Positions 32,574 through 41,724 of a stretch of 64,000 bases of DNA are shown here, piece by piece. Position 1 is the stretch's first letter. Each line of letters begins with the position of its first letter. The notes below the pieces were generated by a model that had not been told where the DNA came from, made no database searches, and saw nothing but the letters and a program-made list of their open reading frames with translations. The DNA comes from Glutamicibacter sp002979865 (GTDB lineage Bacteria > Actinomycetota > Actinomycetes > Actinomycetales > Micrococcaceae). The position numbers and the translations under genes were made by a program. The stretch is from positions 620,001 to 684,000 of the forward strand of contig NZ_CP188297.1 of assembly GCF_050030965.1 (NCBI RefSeq), given 5' to 3'.

Positions 32574-34133
32574 CTACTTTCCTGAACCTGCGGCGGTGCA
32601 GAACCGTGCTCCATCCGAGATACGTCCATCATCGCGCACGAGCTTGACCTCGATACAGGTTTGTCCGCCTTTCCCGATCTCGGTAGTGGCGCTTGGGGAC
32701 ATCGTCTGCTTGTATTCTCCCGTTTCCGTGGCGGTAATTGGAGCCCACCGGTAATGGTCTGCCTTATTCGGTTCTGGGTTGGACCAACGGAAAGTTACAG
32801 TTTCTCCGACCGTGGAGTACGCAAAATTATCCACCTTCGGCACAGTGCCGCCAACCAATGCATCCTTGGGCCCGTCCGTCGCTGTAATAGGCGGGCCAGA
32901 ACGCTGTGCAGCATTTTGGTCCGGCAAGTACATGTTGGCAATGACAGCGCCGCCAACCAGGAGAAATAGCACAAGGCCCACTGCGATGAAGACCTTCGGC
33001 AGGCCCTGGCGCGGCTTCGGTTCTGCCGGCGCGTCCACCGGCGTTCCTGATTCGCCTCGAGCTGCGCTCTGCTGGCCCGGAGCCGAAATGGAATCCTTCG
33101 GCATTTCCAGCCGCGGTATTGGAACTGACGGTCCTGCCTGCCGCAGCCGTTGCCCGGGAACGGAGGAAATCATCGGTGGGGTAGGCAGCGGACGCTGCGC
33201 ATCGCTAATCGAAGTAACATTGCGAACGCGAGTGCTCTCGCCGTGATCTTCGTCAACCGCTTCTGCAGGTTCTTCAAGTACTTCAAAGGGCGTGACCGAG
33301 AAGCCCAGCTCGATCTGGATTCGTTGCATCGAGCGGGCCAGTTCGGCAGCCGAGCCGAATCGCGACGCCGGGTTCTTCGCCATGGCTACCGCCAGCGCCT
33401 GGCTCAATGATTCAGGAACATCAAGCCGTTCCAACGGCACCAACGGCGTATTGCAAATCCGCTCAATGAGTACTGCCTGCGAATTATCCTGTCCAGGACG
33501 GACGAATGGCGAATGCCCGGCCAAGATCGTATAGATCGTGGCACCGAGCGAGTACACATCCATGCGCACACCCGGAGGCATGCCATCGCCGAAGGCTTCC
33601 GGTGCGGACCATGGCACCGAAAGCCCAGCGGTGTGTGAACCGATAGTTCCCGAGATGCCGAAGTCGGTCAGCGCCGGCCTGTTGTAGTCGGTGGTCAGCA
33701 CGTTTCCCGGCTTGATATCGCGATGCACAATGCCAGCAAGATGCGCAGTATGCACCGCTGAACACAACTGGATCGCCAGGGACAGCGTTTCATCAATGCT
33801 CAGGACGCCACGACGGTATCGGACGTCCAAAGAAGGCCGGGAACAATACTCCATGGCCAAATAGGAACGTCCGTCTTCGGTGATCTCCGCTTGGTAGATC
33901 GTGACAATATACGGATGGGTGGACAGCTGGGCCATCAAGTTGGCTTCCGCCTCGAATCGCTGGCGGGCTTCCTCATCGCTGACATCCGCCAGCAGCACCT
34001 TCACCGCCACCTTGCGGTTGGGCCGGTGCTGCTCGTACAGGTAGACATCGGAAAATCCGCCCGTGCCCAGCGGCTTGACGTAGGTGAATCCCGGGATCTG
34101 CGGTGCCGGAGCTGGCGCGCGCCGCAGGCTCAC
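32574..34133 (-). CDS. Ser/Thr protein kinase with extracellular Fn3-like domain
   Basis: The 519-residue kinase has the Hanks fold (residues 10-280): glycine loop LGTGGFSDVYLYE, Lys in KVAVKVLLA, catalytic loop IVHRDIKPGNVL, DFGIS, and WSAPEAFGDGMPPGVRMDVY. A ~90-residue Pro/Ser-rich linker follows, then one membrane helix (about 387-409, FIAVGLVLFLLVGGAVIANM) and a ~100-residue outer domain (VDNFAYSTVGETVTFRWSNP and onward) resembling a single fibronectin type III domain instead of PASTA repeats. Start overlaps the FHA gene stop (ATGA). It probably phosphorylates FHA partners of the locus, opposed by the local PP2C. Confidence 0.92.
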   Translation of the reverse strand: MSLRRAPAPAPQIPGFTYVKPLGTGGFSDVYLYEQHRPNRKVAVKVLLADVSDEEARQRFEAEANLMAQLSTHPYIVTIYQAEITEDGRSYLAMEYCSRPSLDVRYRRGVLSIDETLSLAIQLCSAVHTAHLAGIVHRDIKPGNVLTTDYNRPALTDFGISGTIGSHTAGLSVPWSAPEAFGDGMPPGVRMDVYSLGATIYTILAGHSPFVRPGQDNSQAVLIERICNTPLVPLERLDVPESLSQALAVAMAKNPASRFGSAAELARSMQRIQIELGFSVTPFEVLEEPAEAVDEDHGESTRVRNVTSISDAQRPLPTPPMISSVPGQRLRQAGPSVPIPRLEMPKDSISAPGQQSAARGESGTPVDAPAEPKPRQGLPKVFIAVGLVLFLLVGGAVIANMYLPDQNAAQRSGPPITATDGPKDALVGGTVPKVDNFAYSTVGETVTFRWSNPEPNKADHYRWAPITATETGEYKQTMSPSATTEIGKGGQTCIEVKLVRDDGRISDGARFCTAAGSGK

Positions 34134-36148
34134 GGCAGATCCTCGAAGCGTATGCTCACGCCATCGCCCAGATCAGCAACATCGCCGTTGATCAGCATGA
34201 TCTCCTGGTGCCGGGACAGGCGCCGGGGCCGCTGCCCTTCGCGCAGGAGCACGGTGCCATTAGTCGCACCCAGGTCAACCAGCTGCACATGCCATCCTTC
34301 CACTCGCACATGCAGGTGCGAGCGGGAGATGTCACCGCTTGGGCTTTCCACCTTCAGCAGGCGGGGTTCGGTGTCGGATTTGATGGCTGCTGCGCTTGGC
34401 TGGCGCCCCAGGATCACCGAGCGGTTCAGTTCATGGGCGTATTCGCGGGCGCCACCGTGATCGCTGACAATCATGCGCCCCATGGCCGGTTTGCGAACTT
34501 GCTGCGCTTGGCCGGTGAGGCGCTCGCCGCATTCCCGGCAGGTCGAGGCAGTTGGAGGGTTGGGATGCCGCTTGGAGCAAGAGCGGGCCAAGATGAATTC
34601 ATTCAGCGACACCGAATTTTCGGTGCCGTCCTTGGCGTCCAAACCTGAAGCGGCGCTGGATTTCGGAACACTGGAGCCGCGGATGATCGTGTGCTCGTCG
34701 TCGGCTGGTTCAACCGGCCGCGCCGAAGAGGCAGGACTTCCCGGGCGCGGTTTGATAATCGTGTCCAGATCATCGCCCTGGCCGGTATCGTAGACGGTCT
34801 CTGCTGCACCTCTGGCGCCCAGCAGCTGTCCGCCCAGCGATAGTTCCTCCGAGTAGGCTTCCTGCTCGTATTGTGCTGGATCCTGAGTTTCTTCCGAGAC
34901 TTCGGTCGGCGGCAGCGCATAACTCGTTGCCGTGCCATCTGTCTGCTCATCCCCGGCACCCTGTGCAGATACCTTGGCCGCGTCGGCTGCCTTGGCTGCT
35001 CGTGCCAACACAGCTGCGGGGCCCTTGGGATCTCCTGCTTCTTTGGACGGCGCGGCGGCGCCCGGGTCGGATGCCGGCTTGGCGGCAGTTGGCGCTGGTT
35101 CTTTCGCTGCCGCTGGGGCCTTTGCCTGCGCGGGCACCGCCGCAGGCTTGGCCGCGGTTGCTGCGGGGGTCTTTGCCTGCGCGGGCGCCGCCGCAGGCTT
35201 AGCCGCAGCTGGCACTGGTTCTTTCGCTGCCGCTGGGGCCTTTGCCTGCGCGGGCACCGCCGCAGGCTTGGCCGCGGTTGCTGCGGGGGTCTTTGCCTGC
35301 GCGGGCGCCGCCGCAGGCTTAGCCGCAGCTGGCACTGGTTCTTTCGCTGCCGCTGGAGCTTTTGCCGGAGCAGCCGCCGGCTTGGCAACAGCGGGGGCCG
35401 CCGCAGGCTTAGCCGCAGCTGGCGCTGGCTCTTTCGCTGCCGCTGGAGCTTTTGCCGGAGCAGCCGCCGGCTTGGCAACAGCGGGGGCCGCCGCAGGCTT
35501 AGCCGCCGTTGCTGCGGGGGCCTTTGCCTGCGCGGGCGCAGCAGCAGGCTTAGCCGCAGTTGGCGCTGGCGCCTTTGCCGGAGCCGCAGCAGGCTTGGCC
35601 GCAGCGGCGGCAGGCGCCATCACGCTTGGAGCTGCTTTGGCCGGAGCAGAAGGGGTGGCAGGTGATTTGGATGCGGCACCGGCGGGCGCACCAGCAGCGG
35701 CGTCCCCTTCGGTGCCCCACTCAAGGCTTGATACTCGAACAATGCCTTCGCTAATTGGCAGCGCGAACGCAGCTTCAGGATTCGCCGAACCGGTGCTCAA
35801 AGTCCATGACTTCGACTCGCCAAGTTTGCGTTCGGTCCAGGTCGCAATGCCGGCACCGCTGACCAGCTCGTCACCGGCAGCTGTCCGTGCGGTAAATTCT
35901 GGGGCTCCCCGCAAGACCAGATGCGGTGCCCTGTCCCGGGAAACCAAAGCGAAGTTCGGCAGCTCGGCAATGTTCATCTGGTAAAGCGGCAACAGCTCTG
36001 AGAGCAGTGCTTCCACCGTCGTCTTCCCAACGAGGTTGGACCACAAAACGTTGACCTGTTCGGCGCTGGCGCTGGCAGGAAGCAGGACGATGTGCTGGTT
36101 ATTCACCAGGGCGTACCAGTCTCCGGGAATGTAACTCAGGCCGTTCAT
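34130..36148 (-). CDS. FHA-domain protein with long Ala/Pro/Lys repeat linker and zinc ribbon
   Basis: The 672-residue protein has an N-terminal domain of ~150 residues of unknown type (MNGLSYIPGDWYALVNNQ), a linker of about 200 residues made of Ala/Pro/Lys repeats (KPAAAPAQAK-like), an acidic stretch, a small zinc ribbon (CSKRHPNPPTASTCRECGER) and a C-terminal FHA domain with ILGRQ, ISRSHLHV and GATNGT, so phosphothreonine binding should be intact. It overlaps PP2C upstream and the kinase downstream by 4 bp each. The linker includes a perfect 120-bp DNA duplication. Probably a scaffold of the kinase pathway. Confidence 0.85.
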   Translation of the reverse strand: MNGLSYIPGDWYALVNNQHIVLLPASASAEQVNVLWSNLVGKTTVEALLSELLPLYQMNIAELPNFALVSRDRAPHLVLRGAPEFTARTAAGDELVSGAGIATWTERKLGESKSWTLSTGSANPEAAFALPISEGIVRVSSLEWGTEGDAAAGAPAGAASKSPATPSAPAKAAPSVMAPAAAAAKPAAAPAKAPAPTAAKPAAAPAQAKAPAATAAKPAAAPAVAKPAAAPAKAPAAAKEPAPAAAKPAAAPAVAKPAAAPAKAPAAAKEPVPAAAKPAAAPAQAKTPAATAAKPAAVPAQAKAPAAAKEPVPAAAKPAAAPAQAKTPAATAAKPAAVPAQAKAPAAAKEPAPTAAKPASDPGAAAPSKEAGDPKGPAAVLARAAKAADAAKVSAQGAGDEQTDGTATSYALPPTEVSEETQDPAQYEQEAYSEELSLGGQLLGARGAAETVYDTGQGDDLDTIIKPRPGSPASSARPVEPADDEHTIIRGSSVPKSSAASGLDAKDGTENSVSLNEFILARSCSKRHPNPPTASTCRECGERLTGQAQQVRKPAMGRMIVSDHGGAREYAHELNRSVILGRQPSAAAIKSDTEPRLLKVESPSGDISRSHLHVRVEGWHVQLVDLGATNGTVLLREGQRPRRLSRHQEIMLINGDVADLGDGVSIRFEDLP
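35101..35340. repeat. Perfect 120-bp tandem duplication in the FHA linker
   Basis: Bases 35101-35220 and 35221-35340 are identical over all 120 positions and encode the same 40 residues of the Ala/Pro/Lys linker twice. Exact identity points to recent duplication by slippage or unequal crossing-over. The frame is kept. Confidence 0.95.
35341..35499. repeat. 90-bp tandem repeat in the FHA linker
   Basis: Bases 35341-35409 recur at 35431-35499, a 90-bp period encoding 30 residues of the Ala/Pro/Lys linker. The unit shares its first 16 bases with the neighbouring 120-bp unit, so both arose from one ancestral repeat. Length of this region is expected to vary between strains. Confidence 0.85.
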
Positions 36149-36969
36149 GATTTCTCCTCTTGGTGGCTCGTGGTCGATATGCGTGGGATTGTAATGCCAA
36201 CATCATCGGGGTGCCCATACTGCACGTCGGCGACGATCACGCTGATATTATCGCGTCCTCCGGCGTCGATGGCCGCTTGGACCAGTTCCTCGGACGCCTG
36301 CTGCGGATCCGGGAAACGCGTGAGGATCTCCTGGATTGCGGCGTCGCCGACTTCGCTGCTCAGCCCATCTGAGCAGACCAGAATGCGTTCGTGCCCTGCT
36401 AGTGGCACCAGCCAGTAATCGGGTTGGCTGTTGGCGTTGATCCCCAATGCGCGGGTGATGACGTGCCGGCGCGGATGGGTGGCCGCTTGCGCGGCGTCCA
36501 GCTGGCCGATATCCATCAGCTCCTGCACTTCGGAGTGATCGATGCTGACCTGTTGCAGCAATCCTTGGGCCCACAGGTAGGTGCGCGAGTCGCCCACATT
36601 GAACACCAGCAGTTCGGGTTGTTCTTCCTGCCCGCTGGAGGTCCTTGCATCAATCAGCACGGCCCCAGTGAGTGTGGTTCCGGCTCGGCCGGAGCCTGCC
36701 TCCACAATGCTGCGGTCAGCTTCAAGCAGCAGCGCGTCCAGGGTTTCCGGATCGAGATTGGTGCCGGCGTCTTGGAATCCTGCACCCAGGATCTTGAGGC
36801 ACAGGGCGCTAGCTATTTCACCTGCCTCATGCCCGCCCATGCCATCGGCAATGGCCAGCAACCGTTCCGAGGCCAGCAAGCTGTCCTCGTTCAGGGCGCG
36901 GCGCAGTCCACGGTCAGTTGCCTGGCCGTGGCTGAATCTGAGGCTGGCTGCCGGGCTAGTATCTGTCAT
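36145..36969 (-). CDS. PP2C-type Ser/Thr protein phosphatase
   Basis: The 274-residue phosphatase has the full PPM motif set: RGLRRALNEDSLLASERL, LAIADGMGGHEAGEIAS, LLVFNVGDSRTYLW, ILVCSDGLSSEVGD and GGRDNISVIVADV. It should remove phosphate from Ser/Thr of targets of the kinase encoded two genes downstream. ATGA overlaps join it to RDD-FHA upstream and FHA downstream. Unlike the second PP2C at 25126 it keeps NED and has no insertion. Confidence 0.94.
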   Translation of the reverse strand: MTDTSPAASLRFSHGQATDRGLRRALNEDSLLASERLLAIADGMGGHEAGEIASALCLKILGAGFQDAGTNLDPETLDALLLEADRSIVEAGSGRAGTTLTGAVLIDARTSSGQEEQPELLVFNVGDSRTYLWAQGLLQQVSIDHSEVQELMDIGQLDAAQAATHPRRHVITRALGINANSQPDYWLVPLAGHERILVCSDGLSSEVGDAAIQEILTRFPDPQQASEELVQAAIDAGGRDNISVIVADVQYGHPDDVGITIPRISTTSHQEEKS

Positions 36970-38063
36970 GGACGTTCCACCTGGAAGTAGCGGTCACCGA
37001 AGTACACCGTATGGCCAATCATTGCCTGTTCCGGCTTGCCCGGGACAAGTTCGCGCACGTTTCCATCTTCATCGACAATGGATGAGCCGTTGCCCGAATC
37101 CCGGTCCGTAACCCAGACACTGCCTACTCCCGGCTCGATCAGCAGATGCGTTTTGGAGACGGTGCGTTCCGGATCATCCACCGCGGCCAGGTGAACACCT
37201 GCATCGCCCTCTGCGTAGGAAGGGTTGCGTCCGATCAAGATGCTGCCAGCAAGGTCAAGGCACCGGCTATCGTCAAAGAGCAGATGCAAGGCATCAGGCG
37301 ATTGCGAACGAATCTGCGTGTGACCGAGATCTGCATCCGGGTCACCACCGGACTTGGACGAAGGGACTTCAACGATCTTCGCCTCCGGCTTAGGCTGCGA
37401 GGCAGGACGGGGACGAGCTGCTTTCTGCGCCTCAGGCGCATTGGCGCGCACGGCGCCTGGCACCGAATCGATGACTCCCGAGGACTTGCCGGGCTCTTCT
37501 TCTGGTTCGCCCACGAAGCGACGGCCCGGAGCATACTGCTGCCCAGGCGCGAAAGACCCCGGTCCCCCGGTACCACCGGTAGTCAGCGGATCCCGTCCAG
37601 CCTTGATATCCAGTACCAGCGTCCCGGCCGCCTTATCGTGCCATCCCTGCTTCTTGCCGTTCGCGTCGAATTGGTTGGAGATCACCATCAGCACCGGTCC
37701 CAGGATCGGAACGATACCCGCGACGGCTATCAGCAAACGGCGAATAATGGTTTTACCCCAGCCCGGGCACTCGCCTGACACAGTAGCGGTGCGTAACCCG
37801 AGGAGCACATTGCCAAGACTCTTGCCTGCAGCAGCTTCCCACCACCACAAGAACACCGTGTAGGCCAGAGCCAGGACGCCGTACAGGATGTACGTTCCGG
37901 CGATCTCGCCCATGATCTGCGGCGCATCCAGCGAGTTCACCATCCTGGATCCGATCATCGGCAGGAAAATAGCCGAGAGGACCAGTACTGGCAGGAAGTC
38001 GACGAGCCACGAAAGCAGCCGCTGCGCAGTTCGGGCATCTACCAGGTCCATTTTTACCGCCAT
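36966..38063 (-). CDS. RDD-family membrane protein with C-terminal FHA domain
   Basis: The 365-residue protein starts with an RDD domain of four membrane helices (ARTAQRLLSWLVDFLPVLVL, GKSLGNVLLGLRTA, GWHDKAAGTLVLDIKAG), followed by a ~100-residue Pro/Ala-rich cytoplasmic linker and a C-terminal FHA domain (GSILIGRNPSY, TVSKTHLLIEP, DSGNGSSI). It would link phosphothreonine binding to the membrane. It overlaps the transglutaminase-like gene by 10 bp and PP2C by 4 bp. Confidence 0.88.
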   Translation of the reverse strand: MAVKMDLVDARTAQRLLSWLVDFLPVLVLSAIFLPMIGSRMVNSLDAPQIMGEIAGTYILYGVLALAYTVFLWWWEAAAGKSLGNVLLGLRTATVSGECPGWGKTIIRRLLIAVAGIVPILGPVLMVISNQFDANGKKQGWHDKAAGTLVLDIKAGRDPLTTGGTGGPGSFAPGQQYAPGRRFVGEPEEEPGKSSGVIDSVPGAVRANAPEAQKAARPRPASQPKPEAKIVEVPSSKSGGDPDADLGHTQIRSQSPDALHLLFDDSRCLDLAGSILIGRNPSYAEGDAGVHLAAVDDPERTVSKTHLLIEPGVGSVWVTDRDSGNGSSIVDEDGNVRELVPGKPEQAMIGHTVYFGDRYFQVERP

Positions 38064-40408
38064 GGCTTGCTCCTGTTTTTCCGTTGCAATGTTCGTGCCG
38101 TGGTGACCGTTTTAGCCGCCAACTCGTGTATCAGAGAGCGTGGAGAGTATTTCACCCGCATCTTGCCGAAGAAGCCCAGCGGCTCTTGCATCTTCTGGGT
38201 CTGCGCAATGACATCCTCCCAGTACTTCCGCACTTGCTCTTCGGTCGGTTCTTCATGCGCGAAGTTCGCCGCATCCGCACGCTGCGCCAGCGACTGCACC
38301 GGGCTGGACAGCGCCGGGAAACCGTCGGCCAGCACGCCGGCACTTTCCCGCCGGGTCGCACCGCTGGCAGTCGCGATTCGGTGGTCAGTGGCATGGCTGA
38401 GCAATTCCTGCCAGCCACCGCTCACGCGGTCACCGGCGCTGCCGGTTTGAGAACGCTTCTGCCTGCGGCGCAGCTTCAGCAAGGCAACCAGCAGCAGCGG
38501 CGAGAGCACAAGCAGCACCGAACCCAGCGAAATGCCGGCGACAATGATGACCTGGCCCCAGCGTTCCCAGAAGGTTTTCGGTTCCTCTTCGACTTCCTGC
38601 GGCTCCGGTGCAGTTTGCGGAGGCAAATCCGCTTCTTCCTGCGCCGGTGGTGGCGGTTGCAGCACCTGCGGCTGCGGCACAGCCTTGGGTTCCTGTTCCG
38701 GAGGAGTGGGCTGCTCGTCTTCATTCGGCGTCGGGTTGAAAGCAACCCAGCCTATTTCCTCGAAAGCGATCTCCACCCAGGCATGAACATCGGACCCCTT
38801 GATTTCAACGGCCTTCCCCGGCGCGTATTCCTCCGGGTAGAAACCCATGACTACGCGCGCAGGGATCCCTTGCTCGCGGGCCATCAGCGCCATCGCGACA
38901 GCATACTGCTCGTCATCGCCGATCATCTGCTCGGCATCGAGCAGGCTGGTGATACGTCCCGCTCCGTGCCCGGAGAGCGAGGGAACCTGGCCCTCGGTGC
39001 CGTTGGAGAAGAATCCGGTTCCGGAAAGCATGGCTTCAATGCTCCGCACGCGCTGCAGGTCGCCGCGTGCCGTACCGGTGAATTCGGCGGCCTTGGCTCC
39101 CGCCGTGGCTGGCACATTGGCCAGCTCTGGCATGCGGAACTGCGCCAAATCCAGTTCATTGAGCTGGTCATCGCTCGGCTTGGCGGGGAAGAGCACCTTA
39201 GCCGTGTAGGCATCGCCCTTCTCCAGGCCAATGGAGCTCAGCGCGCTTTCAGAGGTATCGCTGTAGAACAGGGAACGGGCCAGTTCATCTTCACGACCGC
39301 CGGCCAGATCCAAGCCCATGAGCTTGCCTCCGGAAGGAACCCACACCCCTTCATAGTCCTGGATCGAGATTTCAAGTTCAGCCGCTTCGCGGCCTTCCAG
39401 CGTCTGGGCAGAACGAATATCGCTGGCATCACCCACGGGGGCAAAACTGCCACCAGCGGAAGGATCCACGTTGATGACCATGCCGTTGTAGGAATCCAAT
39501 GCGGCCAAGCGGATGCGCTCGTCCTTTGGCAAGCCCTTGACGGTCAGCAGGGTGTCGTCAGCCATTGTCTTCACATATTTGCGGAAACTCGTCAGCGGGC
39601 TTGGATAATCGTAGAGATCCACCGGTGGTTCCAACGCATCGCGCAACACCTGGCGCGGGGTTTCGGGGGCCAGCAGCGGAGTGGCCGCGGCGGTCGCTAC
39701 GCCGGCTCCGGCCAGCACCAGGGCTCCGGCGATGATGCGGCGCAGCAACATCTGCTGGCCGCCATGGGAGTCAAGCTGCTCGTGGTTCACCGAGCTGAAT
39801 CCGCCGGAAATGCGCGTGTCCATGAAGCGCCGCCAGGCAAGCCAACCGACCAATACCGCAATCAAGGCGACGCCACGGGCGATCGGCATCGGCACGTCGC
39901 GGGTGCCGAAAACAATACCCAGCACGAACATCGCCAGCAACGGCAGCAAGGTCCAATACGGCGAGCGCAAATGCCAGGCCGCCAATCCGGCCAGCAGTGC
40001 GGTGAGCAGCGCGGAAAGGAAGGCCACGATCAGTACGCCGCCGTAGGAGCCTACCGGTGGCGCCACGGTGAGCATGTCTTTCCAGCTGAAGACCAGGCCG
40101 GTCAGCAAGGTGCGCAGGGATTGCCCGGTGGGCAAGATTCCGAAGGCAGCCTCGCGTGGAGTCGCCAACGGCGTGCCCAGCACGAGGTACAGCAGTGCGA
40201 ACAGGGCCATGGTCCGCCACGTGCCCAGCTTGAAGTGCACATTGGCCCAGGCCAAAGCAAGACCGGCAACAATTCCGCCCACGGCAGCCAGGATGAAGTT
40301 CAAGCTCGCGCCGTAGGCGTCCAGGAGACCCAGGGCACCAAGGACCAGGGCCAATCCCAGACAGATCGCGTCAACGCCGAAGCGCCAGAGGGGCAAAGAC
40401 TGTTTCAT
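38054..40408 (-). CDS. Transglutaminase-fold membrane protein lacking catalytic Cys (TgpA-like)
   Basis: The ~784-residue protein has an N-terminal set of about seven membrane helices, an outer region with a transglutaminase-like domain (about 480-565), a Pro/Glu-rich stretch, one more helix (about 595-625) and a cytoplasmic tail, like TgpA/DUF3488 proteins. The expected catalytic Cys of GxCExYA reads Asp (MIGDDEQYAVAMALM, near residue 499), and the expected Asp of WxxxDP is Asn (VAFNPTP), while His of DVHAWVEIAF remains. It is therefore probably not a cross-linking enzyme. ATG 40408 is chosen for its ATGA overlap with DUF58. Confidence 0.88.
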   Translation of the reverse strand: MKQSLPLWRFGVDAICLGLALVLGALGLLDAYGASLNFILAAVGGIVAGLALAWANVHFKLGTWRTMALFALLYLVLGTPLATPREAAFGILPTGQSLRTLLTGLVFSWKDMLTVAPPVGSYGGVLIVAFLSALLTALLAGLAAWHLRSPYWTLLPLLAMFVLGIVFGTRDVPMPIARGVALIAVLVGWLAWRRFMDTRISGGFSSVNHEQLDSHGGQQMLLRRIIAGALVLAGAGVATAAATPLLAPETPRQVLRDALEPPVDLYDYPSPLTSFRKYVKTMADDTLLTVKGLPKDERIRLAALDSYNGMVINVDPSAGGSFAPVGDASDIRSAQTLEGREAAELEISIQDYEGVWVPSGGKLMGLDLAGGREDELARSLFYSDTSESALSSIGLEKGDAYTAKVLFPAKPSDDQLNELDLAQFRMPELANVPATAGAKAAEFTGTARGDLQRVRSIEAMLSGTGFFSNGTEGQVPSLSGHGAGRITSLLDAEQMIGDDEQYAVAMALMAREQGIPARVVMGFYPEEYAPGKAVEIKGSDVHAWVEIAFEEIGWVAFNPTPNEDEQPTPPEQEPKAVPQPQVLQPPPPAQEEADLPPQTAPEPQEVEEEPKTFWERWGQVIIVAGISLGSVLLVLSPLLLVALLKLRRRQKRSQTGSAGDRVSGGWQELLSHATDHRIATASGATRRESAGVLADGFPALSSPVQSLAQRADAANFAHEEPTEEQVRKYWEDVIAQTQKMQEPLGFFGKMRVKYSPRSLIHELAAKTVTTARTLQRKNRSKPWR

Positions 40409-41724
40409 GCCACGGCCTTTCGCAGCATCAAGCCGAGTTCTTCCAGCTTGCCCAGGCTCAGTACCGTCAGCTCGCCAATGTTCGAGCGCGTCGGCTCCAT
40501 GCCGGTCTCGCACCTGATAGCGATGGCGCGCACTCCGGCAGGCACATGCATCCAGGCTTCGCGCAGCGACTTGGCGCTGGTTCTGGTGCCGGTGAGGAAG
40601 AAAAGCACCGACGCTCCGGGCACGGTATCGGCGGTGTGGCGAACCACCTGCACCAGGTTCTCGCGCTGGCCAGCGGCTGCTTCGATGCGGGTCAGCGAGT
40701 CCATCATCATGCGGCCGCTGTCGGTGCGCACCGGACCTTGCTGGGTCACGATGGCCAGCTTGCGCTGTTCCGCCACTGCCTGCTGCCCGATGGAGGCAGC
40801 GACCGAAATAGCCAGTTCGAAATCTTCCTCTGCGTGCGCCTCGCAGTATTCGTCCAGATTGGTGCTCAGGCTCAGTGCCAGGTGCGAACGCCGGGTCTCT
40901 TCGAACTGTCGGACCATCAATTCACCGGTACGCGCCGTTGACTTCCAGTGGATATGGCGGCGGTCGTCTCCTGCCTGGTATTCGCGCAGGGCGTGGAAGG
41001 ACACATCGGAGTTCGAGAGATCCGAAGTGGGCATGCCTTCGAGGTCGCGGATGAAACCAGCAGAGGAGCCATCGAGCGCGGTGGTGCGCGGATGGATGAA
41101 CAGCTCGTAGCGGTCGGTCCATTTCACCTGCCGGCGCAGAATGGCGAAGGGGTCCTGGCGGACCGAGCGGACCGGCCCCACCTCCAGCACCTGGCGGCGC
41201 TGGGTCGGGATGGTGAACAGGTCTTCGTGCGTTCCTTGCGGCTCCAGGCGCGGGATCCGGAACTGGGCGGCACCATGGCCTACCGGAAGTTCCATCATCA
41301 CCGGCGCTGCGCTGCGCGAGGCCTGGTTGGCCACCTGCAGGGCGCCAACGGCGCGGTCCCCCACAGCGACACGGGTGCGGTGCAGGTCCAGGTCCACGCT
41401 GAAATCATTGCGGCCCAGGATGAATCCCACGGAAGCCAGCAGCAGCAAGGTGGCCATGAAGGCGCCGAGCAGGGCCTCCTGCCAGCCGAAACTGGCGCCC
41501 AGGATCCACAGGAGAATCGCTGTACCCAGCAGCACGAAGCCCAGCGGCGAAATGACCGTGGTGACCGGTGCGAGGAAACGGGTGCTGAATTCCTTGACCC
41601 GCGCTGTTGCAGGGCGCAGGTATTCGCGCAGCACCTGCATTGCTTCGCTGGCCATGGTCAGCGACATTTCGGCCCTGCGATTCAGCCTGGTGCTCCGTGC
41701 AGAACGCTTAGCTCGTCTGCTCAT
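40405..41724 (-). CDS. DUF58 protein with von Willebrand A-like fold
   Basis: The 439-residue protein has two N-terminal membrane helices (about 50-95), a beta-rich middle and the DUF58 signature RDLEGMPTSDLSNSDVSFHA followed by REYQAGDDRRHIHWKSTART and GELMVRQFEETR. DUF58 proteins are established partners of MoxR ATPases. Its start overlaps the moxR stop (TAATG), and its stop overlaps the transglutaminase-like gene (ATGA), so the three proteins are made together. Confidence 0.92.
   Translation of the reverse strand: MSRRAKRSARSTRLNRRAEMSLTMASEAMQVLREYLRPATARVKEFSTRFLAPVTTVISPLGFVLLGTAILLWILGASFGWQEALLGAFMATLLLLASVGFILGRNDFSVDLDLHRTRVAVGDRAVGALQVANQASRSAAPVMMELPVGHGAAQFRIPRLEPQGTHEDLFTIPTQRRQVLEVGPVRSVRQDPFAILRRQVKWTDRYELFIHPRTTALDGSSAGFIRDLEGMPTSDLSNSDVSFHALREYQAGDDRRHIHWKSTARTGELMVRQFEETRRSHLALSLSTNLDEYCEAHAEEDFELAISVAASIGQQAVAEQRKLAIVTQQGPVRTDSGRMMMDSLTRIEAAAGQRENLVQVVRHTADTVPGASVLFFLTGTRTSAKSLREAWMHVPAGVRAIAIRCETGMEPTRSNIGELTVLSLGKLEELGLMLRKAVA

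Noticed and set aside
34900..35640. Regular repeats resembling a CRISPR array or VNTR
   Set aside because: Units vary in length, are contiguous without unique spacers, keep the reading frame and encode the Ala/Pro/Lys linker of an FHA protein.
38084..41110. Plus-strand open frame of about 1000 codons antisense to the transglutaminase-like and DUF58 genes
   Set aside because: Translation is low-complexity Arg/Gln/His-rich with no motif; the opposite strand encodes recognised proteins across the whole span.
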